A stretch of DNA of 41,030 bases from Chromera velia. Lineage: Eukaryota; Sar; Chromeraceae. Positions 1-9,067 of the stretch are shown here, piece after piece. Positions within the stretch are counted from its first letter, which is position 1. Each line of letters opens with the position of its first letter. Under the pieces are notes generated by a model. The model was not told the DNA's origin. It saw only the letters and a list, made by a program, of their open reading frames with translations, and searched no databases. The translations under genes and the position numbers were made by a program. The stretch is taken from positions 1-41,030 of the forward strand of contig JAHBMJ010000422.1 of assembly GCA_018398765.1 (NCBI GenBank). Reading direction: 5' to 3'.

Positions 1-211
1 AGTGTGCCAGGGCTGGGACAGCCTCCTCACTAGCATCACTTCGAGCCCCCTTATAGTCATCAGCTTGAAGAGCTGAGGGAATATACAGTCGCCTCCCGAG
101 TCCGCATCCCTGAGATGACAGTATGCGAAAATCTGTAACCACGCCCATGCATAATGTGAGAGACAAAGTGAGAGCGGGCGGGCGGGGAGGAGAAAGACAG
201 AAATTTACCCC

Positions 212-1293
212 TTACTTCTGAAGTGGTATACTGTTTCTATACAGAAAGTCTGGTGGTACTAATTGACCTGATGAAGGCAGCCCTTTACTTCTCATATTCC
301 GTCTGATTCCTGTTTCAACCACGTATTTCCAGGAAAGTGAAGGAGGGCCCCACCGTTCGCCTGGACTCGATGAAAGTATCGTTCCATCACAAAAAATGAA
401 ATCAGCATTGTGCACAGAGTCACACGGCTCCAGCAAATCATAGTGATCATTTTTGAGGACCAGATAAACCAAAGGAGCGTCTGTTTGAGGACAATCTCGA
501 TGTATCGGGTTTGGACGGTAGTGTCCTTTCCACTCCCCCTCCTCTTCTTCTTTCCGGAAAACAGTGACATGGCATCCATACAGTTTTACAATCAGTCCTA
601 GCTCGAGGTCTGTCCCCCATGTCCCCTCGTTTGCCATGCTTCTCACATATACAGTTGGAATCGAGATTCCCCTTACCAAAAGTCGACTCTGAATATCTGC
701 CGACCGAAGCCGCTTGCACATGATCGTGCGAAGATTTCCAGCAGATAGGTTCAGACGCCTTCCCATTGCCTCAACCAGGCAGTTGCCTAGTCTTGGAATG
801 TGGCGCCTGCGAGCCCCAGTCCAGGTTGAGATCTCCATCTGTATAGACGCCGGACGAAACTCAAACTGGGGTGGTTCCACTGCTGCAAGAGCGGCGGAGG
901 TCGATTCTTTAGTCCTCTGCGTGTGCTTGAAGAGGCGATCCTTAGCTCGTCGCAAACCTGCAAAGCAGTCCACATGTAATTCAATCAGAGCAGCTATGCC
1001 GGAGGTTCGAAAGGTCGGTTTTCTTGCTGAGTCGAAAGAGTGTCTGACCTTCATTTTGGAACATCTTTTCTTCTTTCACGGCCGCTTCTGCTGTAAGCAG
1101 CAAGTCAAGTTCATGTTGATCCTTCTTGTCCAACACCTGTCTTCTTTCTGTGTGTACACCTTCTAACAAAATTCTCATTGGCTCTCAATAACCGAAGCTT
1201 TTTAATCTCCTCGTCGCTGAGTCCTGTGGTCTTTTCTTTTATAGCCAGAACTCGACGCAATTCAAGGTCACGTGGCGGGAACATTTTGAACAT
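212..1293 (-). CDS. OTU-domain cysteine protease-like protein
   Basis: The main exon (882 down to 212, stop TAA) carries an OTU-like fold signature: LGNCLVEAM with the presumed catalytic Cys, then WGTDLELGLIVKLYGCHVTVF-like core, then LKNDHYDLL with the presumed catalytic His. OTU proteases cleave ubiquitin or ubiquitin-like conjugates. The usual Asp two residues before the Gly-Asn-Cys (DGNC) is replaced by Leu (RLGNC), so activity is not assured. An intron at 883-1048 (minus-strand donor GTCAGA, acceptor TTGCAG) joins, in matching phase 1, an upstream charged exon ending at 1049. Still further upstream, an open frame starts at ATG 1293 (MFKMFPPRDLELRR); it needs a frame change near 1180, by a very short intron or an indel. 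OTU domains also occur inside some transposable elements, and no transposase or polymerase was seen beside this one. Domain call fairly sure; 5' gene structure tentative. Confidence 0.6.
883..1048 (-). other. Predicted intron of the OTU-like gene
   Basis: On the minus strand the donor is GAAG|GTCAGA and the acceptor CTCTTGCAG|CAGTGG. Removing 166 bp joins a phase-1 codon cleanly (G + CA = Ala) and links the frame used at 1049-1178 with the OTU frame. The intron can also be read through in the OTU frame, so retention would give a different N-terminus. Confidence 0.45.
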
Positions 1294-2256
1294 TATTTAC
1301 GTTGCTTCAACAATTGCCTGCAGGGTCTTGTGCAAGTTTTCAAGCTGAGGTTAAGCATGAGTGTGAAATGATCACAGCAAGCACAACTAAGGTAGCTGTA
1401 GAACACAGATCATGCAACTCATTGCTTTCACTCGTCTGAATCATACATGCTGCATGCATGCGTTTGAGGCAATGGCCCTGGAAAGAGCGAGTCGGAGTAA
1501 AAAATTGATTCTAGATGTGCCCCTCAAGCATTAGCAACATCGGGTTTTGTGTGTAATACGCCGGATGCAAATAGCTCGCACGGATCGTGTGGAAATTGCC
1601 GACAATGGTGGTAAGTTACTAATATATACCACCAGGGGTCACCGCGGGTGCCGCGCAGAAAATCCCGCGTGACTCAAAATTTATTTCATTAAACTCCAAA
1701 ATGGAATGCCCGCGTGCGTGACCAGTCACGCAAAAAAAAAAATCACGGCAAATCTGTATTGCCAATACAGAGCTATATATATAACGCGCGCATGAGAAGC
1801 CAGTTGGAAGCCAGTTGGAAACCAGTTGGAAGCCTTCTTCTTATCGCCTCTCCGGGCGTGTATTGGCCAGTTGAAAGCCAGTTGGATGCAATTTGGAGTT
1901 GCGAGCGGAGCGAGTGGCTCTGTAACTGTTAATAATACAATCTGCGGGCTTAGTCTGCATAACACATGCAAGCTGTTACGGAGTTATACCTTCGCATCAC
2001 CTTCCAAACATACAGTGACATCAACTTTGTTGGCAGACTCACAAAGAGAGGGAGGGTTTGAAGTCCCGAGTTTCACAGAGAAAGACAGAAGACGGAGGCA
2101 GACAGACAAGAGGGAGATACTGCACCATTCTACATCGGAAAGGTTGGTGAAGGAAGGACAGGGTGACATCTAGATACACAGAATTTCTGGTGACCGCACT
2201 CCGGAAAATGTGCATTTATGCATATTTTCTTGTTCTTTTCGTGTGCGTTCATGCAG
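1294..2256. other. Non-coding stretch with TATA run, TGCATGCA and short 11-mer repeats
   Basis: No convincing gene. Contents: one TGCATGCA palindrome at 1451; a small hairpin with arms TGGTGGTA (1606-1613) and TACCACCA (1627-1634); a TATATATATA run near 1773-1783 followed by GCGCGC; and five copies of an 11-mer close to CCAGTTGGAAG, three in tandem at 1800-1832 and two at 1867-1888. The TATA run could serve a gene on either side. Confidence 0.5.
1800..1888 (+). repeat. 11-bp repeat cluster (CCAGTTGGAAG)
   Basis: Three head-to-tail copies at 1800-1832 (one base varies) and two more at 1867-1888, all in the same orientation, about 34 bp apart. Seen directly. Function unknown; the position just after a TATA run makes a transcribed leader or a protein-binding array possible. 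Confidence 0.7.
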
Positions 2257-2550
2257 GTAGAACAGTTTTTGGCACAGGAGACGGGAAAGGATCCTTCACA
2301 GCTGCTGCTTCAATGGTACGGTGGCACCTCAGATATCTTTGGAAAGCTCAGTGCTACAAAATGTGCATCCGAAAGAGGAAAATCGAAACTATGGAAGGAT
2401 TCTTGGCCCATGGATGACATCATTTGCTGGGGTTTTTCTTTGACAGAGAGGGGCAATGAGTTGCCTTTTGCGTTGCTTGACAGAATGAAAGAGTGGTACC
2501 CTGACTTCCCATGGGAAGAATGTGTAAAAACTCATAGGGGAAAAACCTAG
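2257..2550 (+). CDS. Unrecognised terminal exon (97 aa)
   Basis: Open frame following a good 3' splice site (TTTCGTGTGCGTTCATGCAG|GTAGAACAG) and ending in TAG at 2548-2550. The 97 residues have balanced composition with several Trp (QWYGG, KLWKDSWP, IICWGF, KEWYPDFPWEE), unlike the low-complexity shadows nearby, so it may be a real last exon. No upstream exon could be identified with confidence and no family is recognised. Confidence 0.3.
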   Translation, partial: VEQFLAQETGKDPSQLLLQWYGGTSDIFGKLSATKCASERGKSKLWKDSWPMDDIICWGFSLTERGNELPFALLDRMKEWYPDFPWEECVKTHRGKT

Positions 2551-3230
2551 TTGGGGAGATATTCTAACTGAAATAATCTCAGACTCATCTGTTCAAACTT
2601 TCATGTAACAGAGTTGTATCTACTTTTTGATCGCATTTATTGCATCATATGCATAGATATGCCAATTACGCAGCTACTATTATGGTTATTAAAATATAGC
2701 TATGATCTAACATTGATACAACTAACTTCAATTCTTTGTTTTATCTTTTATTTTAAAAGAATCACGTTTTAAAGAATGTTTATTAAATTTAAAAGCTTAT
2801 AAACAACGATTAAATACAATAGAACACCCTATGTTATTCCTATATTTCAAAGTCCGAAATGATGTTAAAGTCCGGTAGGTCTCATTATGTCATGTTGTCA
2901 TCTTTTAAAACCTGCTTGAACCTGCCAATATCAGTATTAACATAGCATAAACTAGCCTGAAACTGTTTAAAACAAACTTAAAACTGATGATTTGACCCTT
3001 CAAAACTGTTATTAAGACACCTCGTCTCGGTAAGCTAGGTAGTTATGCACACGAGAAAAAGATTGTCAAATTTCGACAAATTTGCGATGGAGCATTCAAG
3101 CTGGCAGACAAATAGAATCAGAGACAACAGAAAAAAGAGTGTAATGGCAATAAAAGATCGAAAGCAGAAAGGCGCTGTGGCTGTTTGAGAGAGCCCTTTT
3201 CTCAGTTTTTCTCCCTCATGTCTTCTCTGC
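2551..3230. other. AT-rich non-coding stretch
   Basis: AT-rich sequence with short A and T runs and stops in all frames. No gene, repeat array or RNA gene was recognised. Confidence 0.6.
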
Positions 3231-3581
3231 TTAGTCCTTTGTTGTCTCGCTTGTAGCCACAGAGCCCGAGCTCACCTCTTTCGCTCCCCTACGTCCCTCT
3301 GCTGCACTCATACTGCTGGTGGCCTTAGTCTGATTTGCGGCAATAAGATGATTGCTCCCACAGTGGCCCACAAATTTCTGGTAACGCATGATGTCGGCGT
3401 TCGTGATCCACATCACGAAATAACTCTCCTTGGCCGGCTTTCTAGCAAACTCACACGGCGTACACGTTAGAGCTACACGCAGTGCCATGCAGTCACGGTA
3501 GCTCTTACCGTCCGTGTTAAGGTCCCAGTGTCTCTTTTCGGTCACTTTCAGAGTAGTGTGGGCCGAGTAGTTGAGGTTCAT
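3231..3581 (-). CDS. Hypothetical protein, 116 aa
   Basis: Complete frame with an ATG at 3581. The first 75 residues look globular (Trp, Tyr, several Cys, for example LTCTPCEFA and YFVMWITNADIMRYQKF); the last 35 are rich in Ser, Thr and Ala. It may be a single-exon gene or the last exon of a longer one, because the sequence just upstream on the minus strand (pyrimidine run then CAG near 3587) could be a 3' splice site. No family recognised. Confidence 0.35.
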   Translation of the reverse strand: MNLNYSAHTTLKVTEKRHWDLNTDGKSYRDCMALRVALTCTPCEFARKPAKESYFVMWITNADIMRYQKFVGHCGSNHLIAANQTKATSSMSAAEGRRGAKEVSSGSVATSETTKD

Positions 3582-4433
3582 ACCCTGTTTTTTCTAAGTG
3601 GTGGCGTGCTCTGAGTCAGTTCAAAGAGCATCCATGATCTGATAACGATGAGCTTGTTCGTGCAGAAAGTCAGTTTAATGATATGATTGAGCATGAAAGT
3701 GATAAAAAGGATGAAAGCTGAAGGAGAGTTGAATCATATGGTTTTGAAATCATGTCTGCTGGTGTTAATAAAGTGATTTGAAGCAGGTTATACCAGGTTA
3801 TATAAGGTTTAGGTAGGTTAAATGTTAGGTTACATAACGATGTTTTTACTACTCTTAGAACCCTAAGTGGTAACATGATGAAAACCTTAAATAACCATCA
3901 TAAATCATGATACTACAAGTCTTTTTTTAAGTTCATGAAGGTTCTTTTAGGTAAAGAACCACATTGAGCATACTTTTAGATGTCTAAAGTGTTTTACATA
4001 CTTGAAGCGGGGGGTATAAAATTAATTTTTATTATTATTTCTTTTTTAGTGAAATACCCTAGTCCGTAACACGTAGGCCCAGGCCGTCACCATGGATCCC
4101 GCGTCACCATGGATCCCGACAAGCCGATTCCAACGCATCTGTAATGCAACCATTTGCCTGACCTTTACTTTGCTCTCTCCATCGATCCATCAATCTCGTT
4201 GCAATCCTCGGTCTTGCTTCCTGCGCATGCACTGTGTTCCGATCGAGTCACTGTGATCGACTGCTTTGTGTTGCCGTGCTGTGCTGTGCCGTGCTGTGCT
4301 GTGCACTGTAACAGATACGTTGTGTTGTTTACGGTACTGTCGCCGCTCTCTGCGCTCGTTCTCTGTGCTCGTTCTTTGTGCTTGTTTTCTGTGCTCGTTC
4401 TCTGCTGGTTGCGTGCTTTGGGTTTCGTGTTCT
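3582..4433. other. Non-coding stretch upstream of the transposase gene
   Basis: AT-rich to about 4070, with AGGTTA/AGGTTT-type short repeats near 3785-3840. Then a direct duplication around GTCACCATGGATCCCG at about 4086-4118, and pyrimidine-rich CTGTG/CTCGTTCT short repeats at 4260-4410 just before the start at 4434. No gene seen. Confidence 0.5.
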
Positions 4434-6124
4434 ATGATGGTGGAAAGAGAAGGGAAAGCAGGGGAGATGACTCTGCAGACCCAGAGTGATCCCGTCTACT
4501 ACTTCGATCATGAGGAACTTGACATCTACCTTGAGTTCGAGGACTTGTATGATAATAAGTTTGATCTGCCAGACCTTGTTGCTTCCGACGACGAGGAAGA
4601 TGAAGGCATGGGTGTTGATGGTGAGTGCATGAACTCAATGACGGGCTTGGTATCCCTTAAGGTATAGCCACGTATATATCCTTATCTAGCCATTCAGCCA
4701 GACAGCTATTCAGTTAGCCAGCCAGCCAGCCAGACAGTCTGAGACAGCCAGACAACTGTTCAGCCAGCCAGCCAGACAGTCATTCAGCCATTCAGCTATT
4801 GAGCCAGACATCCTTTCATCCCGCTTTCTTTCTGCCTTCCTCACTCTTGCTTACTCTTTCCCTTCATGTGTTTATGAGCATCCTGCTTTCATTCCGCTTT
4901 CTTTCTGCCTTCTTTAATGGCACCCAAGCAGGCATGCACCCAGGCAGGACACCCAGGAAGGCAGACAGGCAGGCAAGACACCCAGGCAGGCAGTTAGACA
5001 GTCACTCAGTCAGACAGTTAGACAGTTATTCAGTTATTCAGTCAGACAGCCAGACGGACAATCATTCAGTCATTCAGTCAGACAGCCAGACGGACAATCG
5101 TTCAGTTATTCAGCCAGACAGGCACTCAGTCAGACAGCTATTAAGCCAGACAACCATTCAGCCAGCCAGCCAGACAGTCGGACAGTCAGACAGAAGTATA
5201 GCAAATTTAAAGAGACATCTCGGAGCGACTGTCCCCCTTCCCTTCCCTTCCCTCCCCTTCCCTCTCTGGTTTTTGCAGACATAAATCCAGATGGCAACGC
5301 CGACTTTGGACGCACAGCGATCCATGACAACGCTCGGTCTCTTCCGGCTGTCAGCAGCAGCGTCAGCAGCAGTGGAGTGGAGGGCTCTGCGGCGATGGAT
5401 GCATTCGGAGTCTCGATGGAGGAAGCGGGAGAGATCCGAGAGAGGGGGCAGAGAGAGAAGTCAGAGCAGTCCGCAAAATCTTCCCCTTTTTTCGTTTTCA
5501 ATATTCTTGAACTGATCCTCTCAGGTGTTTTGACCTCGATTGATTCAGCAAGAAATTTTTTGTTCGAAAAGGGAGCTCTGCGTATCCCTAAATGTAAAAA
5601 CCATCCGAACAGACTCATGCACTATGATGAAAAAAAAAAAACTCTACAGATGTAGAATCGATGAAAGACAAACTGGGGGGTGCCCGGCACAGTCCGCCAA
5701 GAGTGATACAATTTTAGATCATAGAGCGCTTCCTGAGACAACACTAATTCTTTTAATTTTTCTTTGGTTGTCCTATGCACGTTTGAAGAGCATTTTTGCG
5801 ATGATACCGGGTCTGTTGACGGCGACAGCAGTTCGCTTCTACAGATTTTTCCGGATGGTTGTTGCAGACCAAGCAGCTCTAGATGCACCAGAAAAAAGAA
5901 AGCCAAAACTTAGAGGGCCTGGAATGGTGGTTGAAATTGATGAAAGTAAATTTAGGAAGAAAAAATATAACAGAGGGCATAGAGTTGAAGGAACATGGGT
6001 AGTGGGAGCAATCGAAAGACGAACTGATAAGCAGGTTCCCCAATGGTTTATGCCTACTGTTCTAGACCGATCGGTCTATACTATGTACGACTTCATTGAA
6101 GAGTACGTTCCTAAGGTTGGTTGA
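4434..6124 (+). pseudogene. Merlin/IS1595-type (ISXO2-like) DDE transposase, frame broken
   Basis: The first exon starts at ATG 4434 (or 4437) and is acidic (FDHEELDIYLEFEDL, DDEEDEG). It ends at 4620 with donor GATG|GTGAGT; acceptor TTTTGCAG at 5278 restores phase 1. The second exon carries a partial zinc-ribbon (IPKCKN ... LYRCR), a helical region, then the ISXO2 signature GPGMVVEIDESKFRKKKYNRG followed by WVVGAIER. The Asp in EIDES is the first catalytic DDE residue. One surplus base in an A12 run (5630-5641) shifts the frame between the two zinc-ribbon halves. The frame stops at 6124 just before the region that should hold the second catalytic Asp; AAG|GTTGGT at 6116 could be a donor, but no continuing exon was found. 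Eukaryotic IS1595/IS1016 relatives are Merlin transposons. First Cys of the ribbon is Ile. Probably dead or needing a second intron. Confidence 0.72.
4621..5278 (+). repeat. Transposase intron made largely of CAGACAGT/CAGCCAGC-type repeats
   Basis: The 658-bp intron (GTGAGT ... TTGCAG) contains, at about 4690-4800 and 4980-5200, imperfect tetranucleotide arrays built from CAGA, CAGC, CAGT and CATT. The pyrimidine tract just before the acceptor (CCCTTCCCTTCCC) fits a 3' splice site. Open frames over the arrays are repeat translations rather than genes. Confidence 0.6.
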
Positions 6125-6320
6125 GCAAATATGCTGTATAGTATACGTATATAAAATATTCATCAAACTGTTTAGTATTAGCAAGTTGAATTAAGCTCAA
6201 ATGAAATTGGAATTAAGACTGAAATGGTGCTGGTGCAAAAACAAGTTTGCACCTTAAATCAGGTGCAAAACAGGTGCTAAATAAAGTGTACCGTTTACCC
6301 TATGAAAGCTAGGTTTCCAG
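6125..6320 (+). repeat. Dispersed repeat, AT-rich head with GGTGCA motifs
   Basis: At 6172-6200 the sequence around AGTTGAATTAAGCT closely resembles 8400-8425 and 8600-8625. It is followed by GGTGCAAAA units and a small hairpin TGCAAA/TTTGCA at about 6233-6252. The same combination recurs at 7970-8840, so this is one repeat family placed at two sites about 1.8 kb apart. Confidence 0.6.
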
Positions 6321-7970
6321 GGTTGATTTCTAGTGTTCCTAACGGCTAAAAGGCGCCTCAATCAAGGCCTAAAAGCTTTTTATGATATAGATTTGCTACA
6401 TTGATTTTTACTATGCGAAACAACTTAAAATATTACTAGAAATATCAGTGAAAATGCGATAAAAAACAAAAATAAAAAATAGAACAATTAAAGACTATAT
6501 GTCTCTGCCTGTCTCATGACTTCAGTCTCTTTCTAGGTCTCTTTTCTCAATTTAAACAACGTTTTTCACCTGTCCAATATTTAAATATGTTTGACGCTGT
6601 TTGCGTGCTGCACTGTAGTCCAGTTCTGTCTCTACGGTCCATAAAACCTTCAAACTGCATGATGCCCCTTTGGAGCAAACTCATGAAGAAAGCAACCACA
6701 AATGGTGCGTTTTCATGAAAATGAAAAAGAAGGAATAATGAAATAAAAGAAGGTTTTTTTAAATTTGCATTTCTTCTCTGAGCAAGGGCAAGCGAGGGCC
6801 TGATCTCAAGGCTCACGGCCCAGCCCCGTCATATACTAGCTCTCTTCTTCACTCACCCCCTAGCTCACCCCCCCCCCAAAACAACAACGGATGACAAAAA
6901 AGAGCAAGAAGAAAAAGAAGAAGAGGAGAAAGAAGAAGGGGAGAAAGAAGAAGTCGTCTATCTCTTTTGTTTGCTGGCATTTGTTTGAAGCCGTCTATCT
7001 GAACAGGGCCCCAGTTTGTGAAATTGAAAAGTGATTAACTGCAGTGACCGGTATACAGGACTGGTATGACTGACGACTCGTGAACGAAGGGGTGAACGCT
7101 CCTTAGAAAGCTGCAATTCCCTCTACAGACGGACTTCAAACCATCTGGAAGTACCAAACGCAACGAGAAGCCGTAACATGACAGAAAGTCAGATACAGAT
7201 CTGTATGTGAGTATGCAAACTTGACGAGCCATCAGCAGACGGAAGTGACGAATGGTTCCACTCTCTAAGGCAAAGCAGCAAATTGAATGATCAAAGCAAG
7301 TGCACTCTTACTGACCAAGATAGATTGAGGCTACCAATCGTAAAGAACACCTGGCACCAGGTTTTAAAAGTCCTTACCTACAACCGAGAGGGAGAGTATC
7401 AATGTACCTTCACGTATGCATGTTCCCATGTGTGCGCCGTTTCTGCTTCTCTTCTTCATATGAAAACGAATCTATGTAAAGCACTGCATTGACATTCATC
7501 CTCGGATTGCCAATAAAGGTTGAGAAAGCTGTTTTACTCCTGGCAAACCGTTTAGCATTGTGTCATTGCTATGTAAACAGACTCAGTCTGCTTACTCAGC
7601 TTTTTGACTCAAACCTGTTGTTTTGGTCCTTTTACCCTGGTGCGCTTCTCGTTGTTATACGTGTACATGCAGTCGTTTCTATTACATAGTGCAGCCCATA
7701 AAACAGTTCTCATGCTGCAAAAAGAAGAGGTTCTCATGTTCCAATGGACTTGATTTCATGCAGCGCATGCGTTTGTCGAACGTACGTTCAGTGACCTCTG
7801 TAGCCGATTTTCATCTCAAAAATCGGCTGACCGGATTTGTTCCGCGCACCGCGGCCCGGCAACACGCGCGCGTTTGCATGCATATATGGGGCCGCGCGAG
7901 GAGCCGCAAGGGTGGGGCCGCGGCGCGTTACATGGCCATGACGTTGACGCTTTTCACCCAATTTCATTCA
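6321..7970. other. Mostly non-coding; one weak ORF and a hairpin
   Basis: Contains GA-rich DNA at 6890-6955, an unrecognised 69-codon ATG frame at 7283-7492 (+), and a perfect-looking hairpin at 7802-7828 with arms AGCCGATTTT and AAAATCGGCT around CATCTCA. From 7850 to 7930 the base composition switches to strongly GC-rich (see the module at 7840-7935). No gene is supported. Confidence 0.45.
7840..7935. promoter_or_regulatory. GC-rich palindrome / TATA / TGCATGCA module
   Basis: GC-rich sequence with CGCGCGCG-type palindromes flanks TTGCATGCATATATGG (TGCATGCA at 7875-7882 overlapping a TATATA). The same combination is found near 12160-12270, 17460-17640 and 35690-35830, where it lies upstream of genes. 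No gene is seen directly next to this copy, so a promoter role here is inference only. Confidence 0.35.
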
Positions 7971-8065
7971 ATCAGGTGCAAAAGAGGTGCATCAGGTGCA
8001 TCTGGTGCAAAACAGGTGTATCTGGTGCAACTTCTTGGTTTGCACCGTGACCTTTTCTGAGGTGC
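7970..8065 (+). repeat. GGTGCA short tandem motifs
   Basis: At least six AGGTGCA or TGGTGCA units in about 90 bp (for example CAGGTGCATCTGGTGCAAAA), plus reverse-orientation TGCACC copies at about 8040-8072. It leads straight into the AT-rich tandem repeat that follows, as at 6172-6290. Confidence 0.7.
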
Positions 8066-8088
8066 ACCTTTTCTAAGCCCTAATTGAA

Positions 8089-8840
8089 ATGAAGGGTTAA
8101 TTCCTATATAATGTAAATTATTAATCAAACATAGAAATCAAATTGAATAACTTAAAATATTTTTCTAGATATGACGGACTCTTAAATATTTCTGTAAATG
8201 CAACTTAAAACCTTTTTAGTCAGTGTGAAAGTTTGTTTCATTTTTAGTTTACTTATATTCTAGTTTAGTATTGGCAGTTCATTTTTCTAGACATGACGGA
8301 CTTTTATATATTTCTGTAAATGCAATTTAAAACCTTTTTAGTCAGTGTGAAAGTTTGTTTCATTTTTGGTTTACTTACATTCTAGTTTAGTATTGGCAGT
8401 TCAATTAAGCTGAAATGAAGGCCCATTGAAGGGTTAATTCCTATATAATATAAAATATTAATCAAACATTAAAATCGGACGTAGTATTTTTTTAGACATG
8501 ACAAACTCCTATATATTAATTTCTGTAGATGCAATTTCAAACCTTTTTAGTCACTTTGAAAGTTTGTTTCATTTTTGGTTCACTTATATTCTAGTTTAGT
8601 ATTGTCAAGTTGAATTAAGCTGAAATACTAGTTAAAATGAAGGGTTAATTCCTATATAATTAGAAGTAAATTATTAACTAAACATAGAAATCAAATTGAA
8701 TAAATATTTTTCTAAATATGACGGACTTTTATATATTTCTGTACATGCAATTTAAAACCTTTTTATTCACTCTGAAAGTTTGTTTTATTTTTTGTATACT
8801 TATTCTACTTTAGTATTGGTAAGCTGAGAGGAGATAAATG
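8089..8840 (+). repeat. AT-rich tandem repeat, about four units of roughly 120-220 bp
   Basis: The marker TAGA(T/C)ATGACGGACT (with variants) occurs near 8166, 8288, 8493 and 8711. Each copy is followed by TTTCTGTAAATGCAA, AAACCTTTTTAGTCA, GAAAGTTTGTTTCATTTTT and TCTAGTTTAGTATTG. The first, third and fourth units also have the head GAAGGGTTAATTCCTATATAAT; the second lacks it, which explains its shorter spacing. The copies differ by many substitutions, so the array is old. No coding potential. Confidence 0.85.
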
Positions 8841-9067
8841 TTCACGTTGCTGGAAGCACACAGAATAATACGCTATAGAAACGGCAGACTGGGTTTTAAT
8901 TGATGCGATATTATACTGAATGAGCGTGGGAATCTGTACACCCGCCCATGCAGGCTGTGCTCAACCTGCAAAGCCACCCCGGGATTGAGGCACACGCGCC
9001 CTTCTGCGTAGCCCTCCGCATCCCCCAGTTGAGGGTGCACGAGGCACTCCCCTCCCTCCCCTTGCGC
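8841..9067. other. Short intergenic stretch
   Basis: Unremarkable sequence between the tandem repeat and the 3' end of the SIM/RGG gene (stop at 9068, minus strand). It would hold that gene's 3' untranslated region. No AATAAA was recognised with confidence. Confidence 0.4.
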
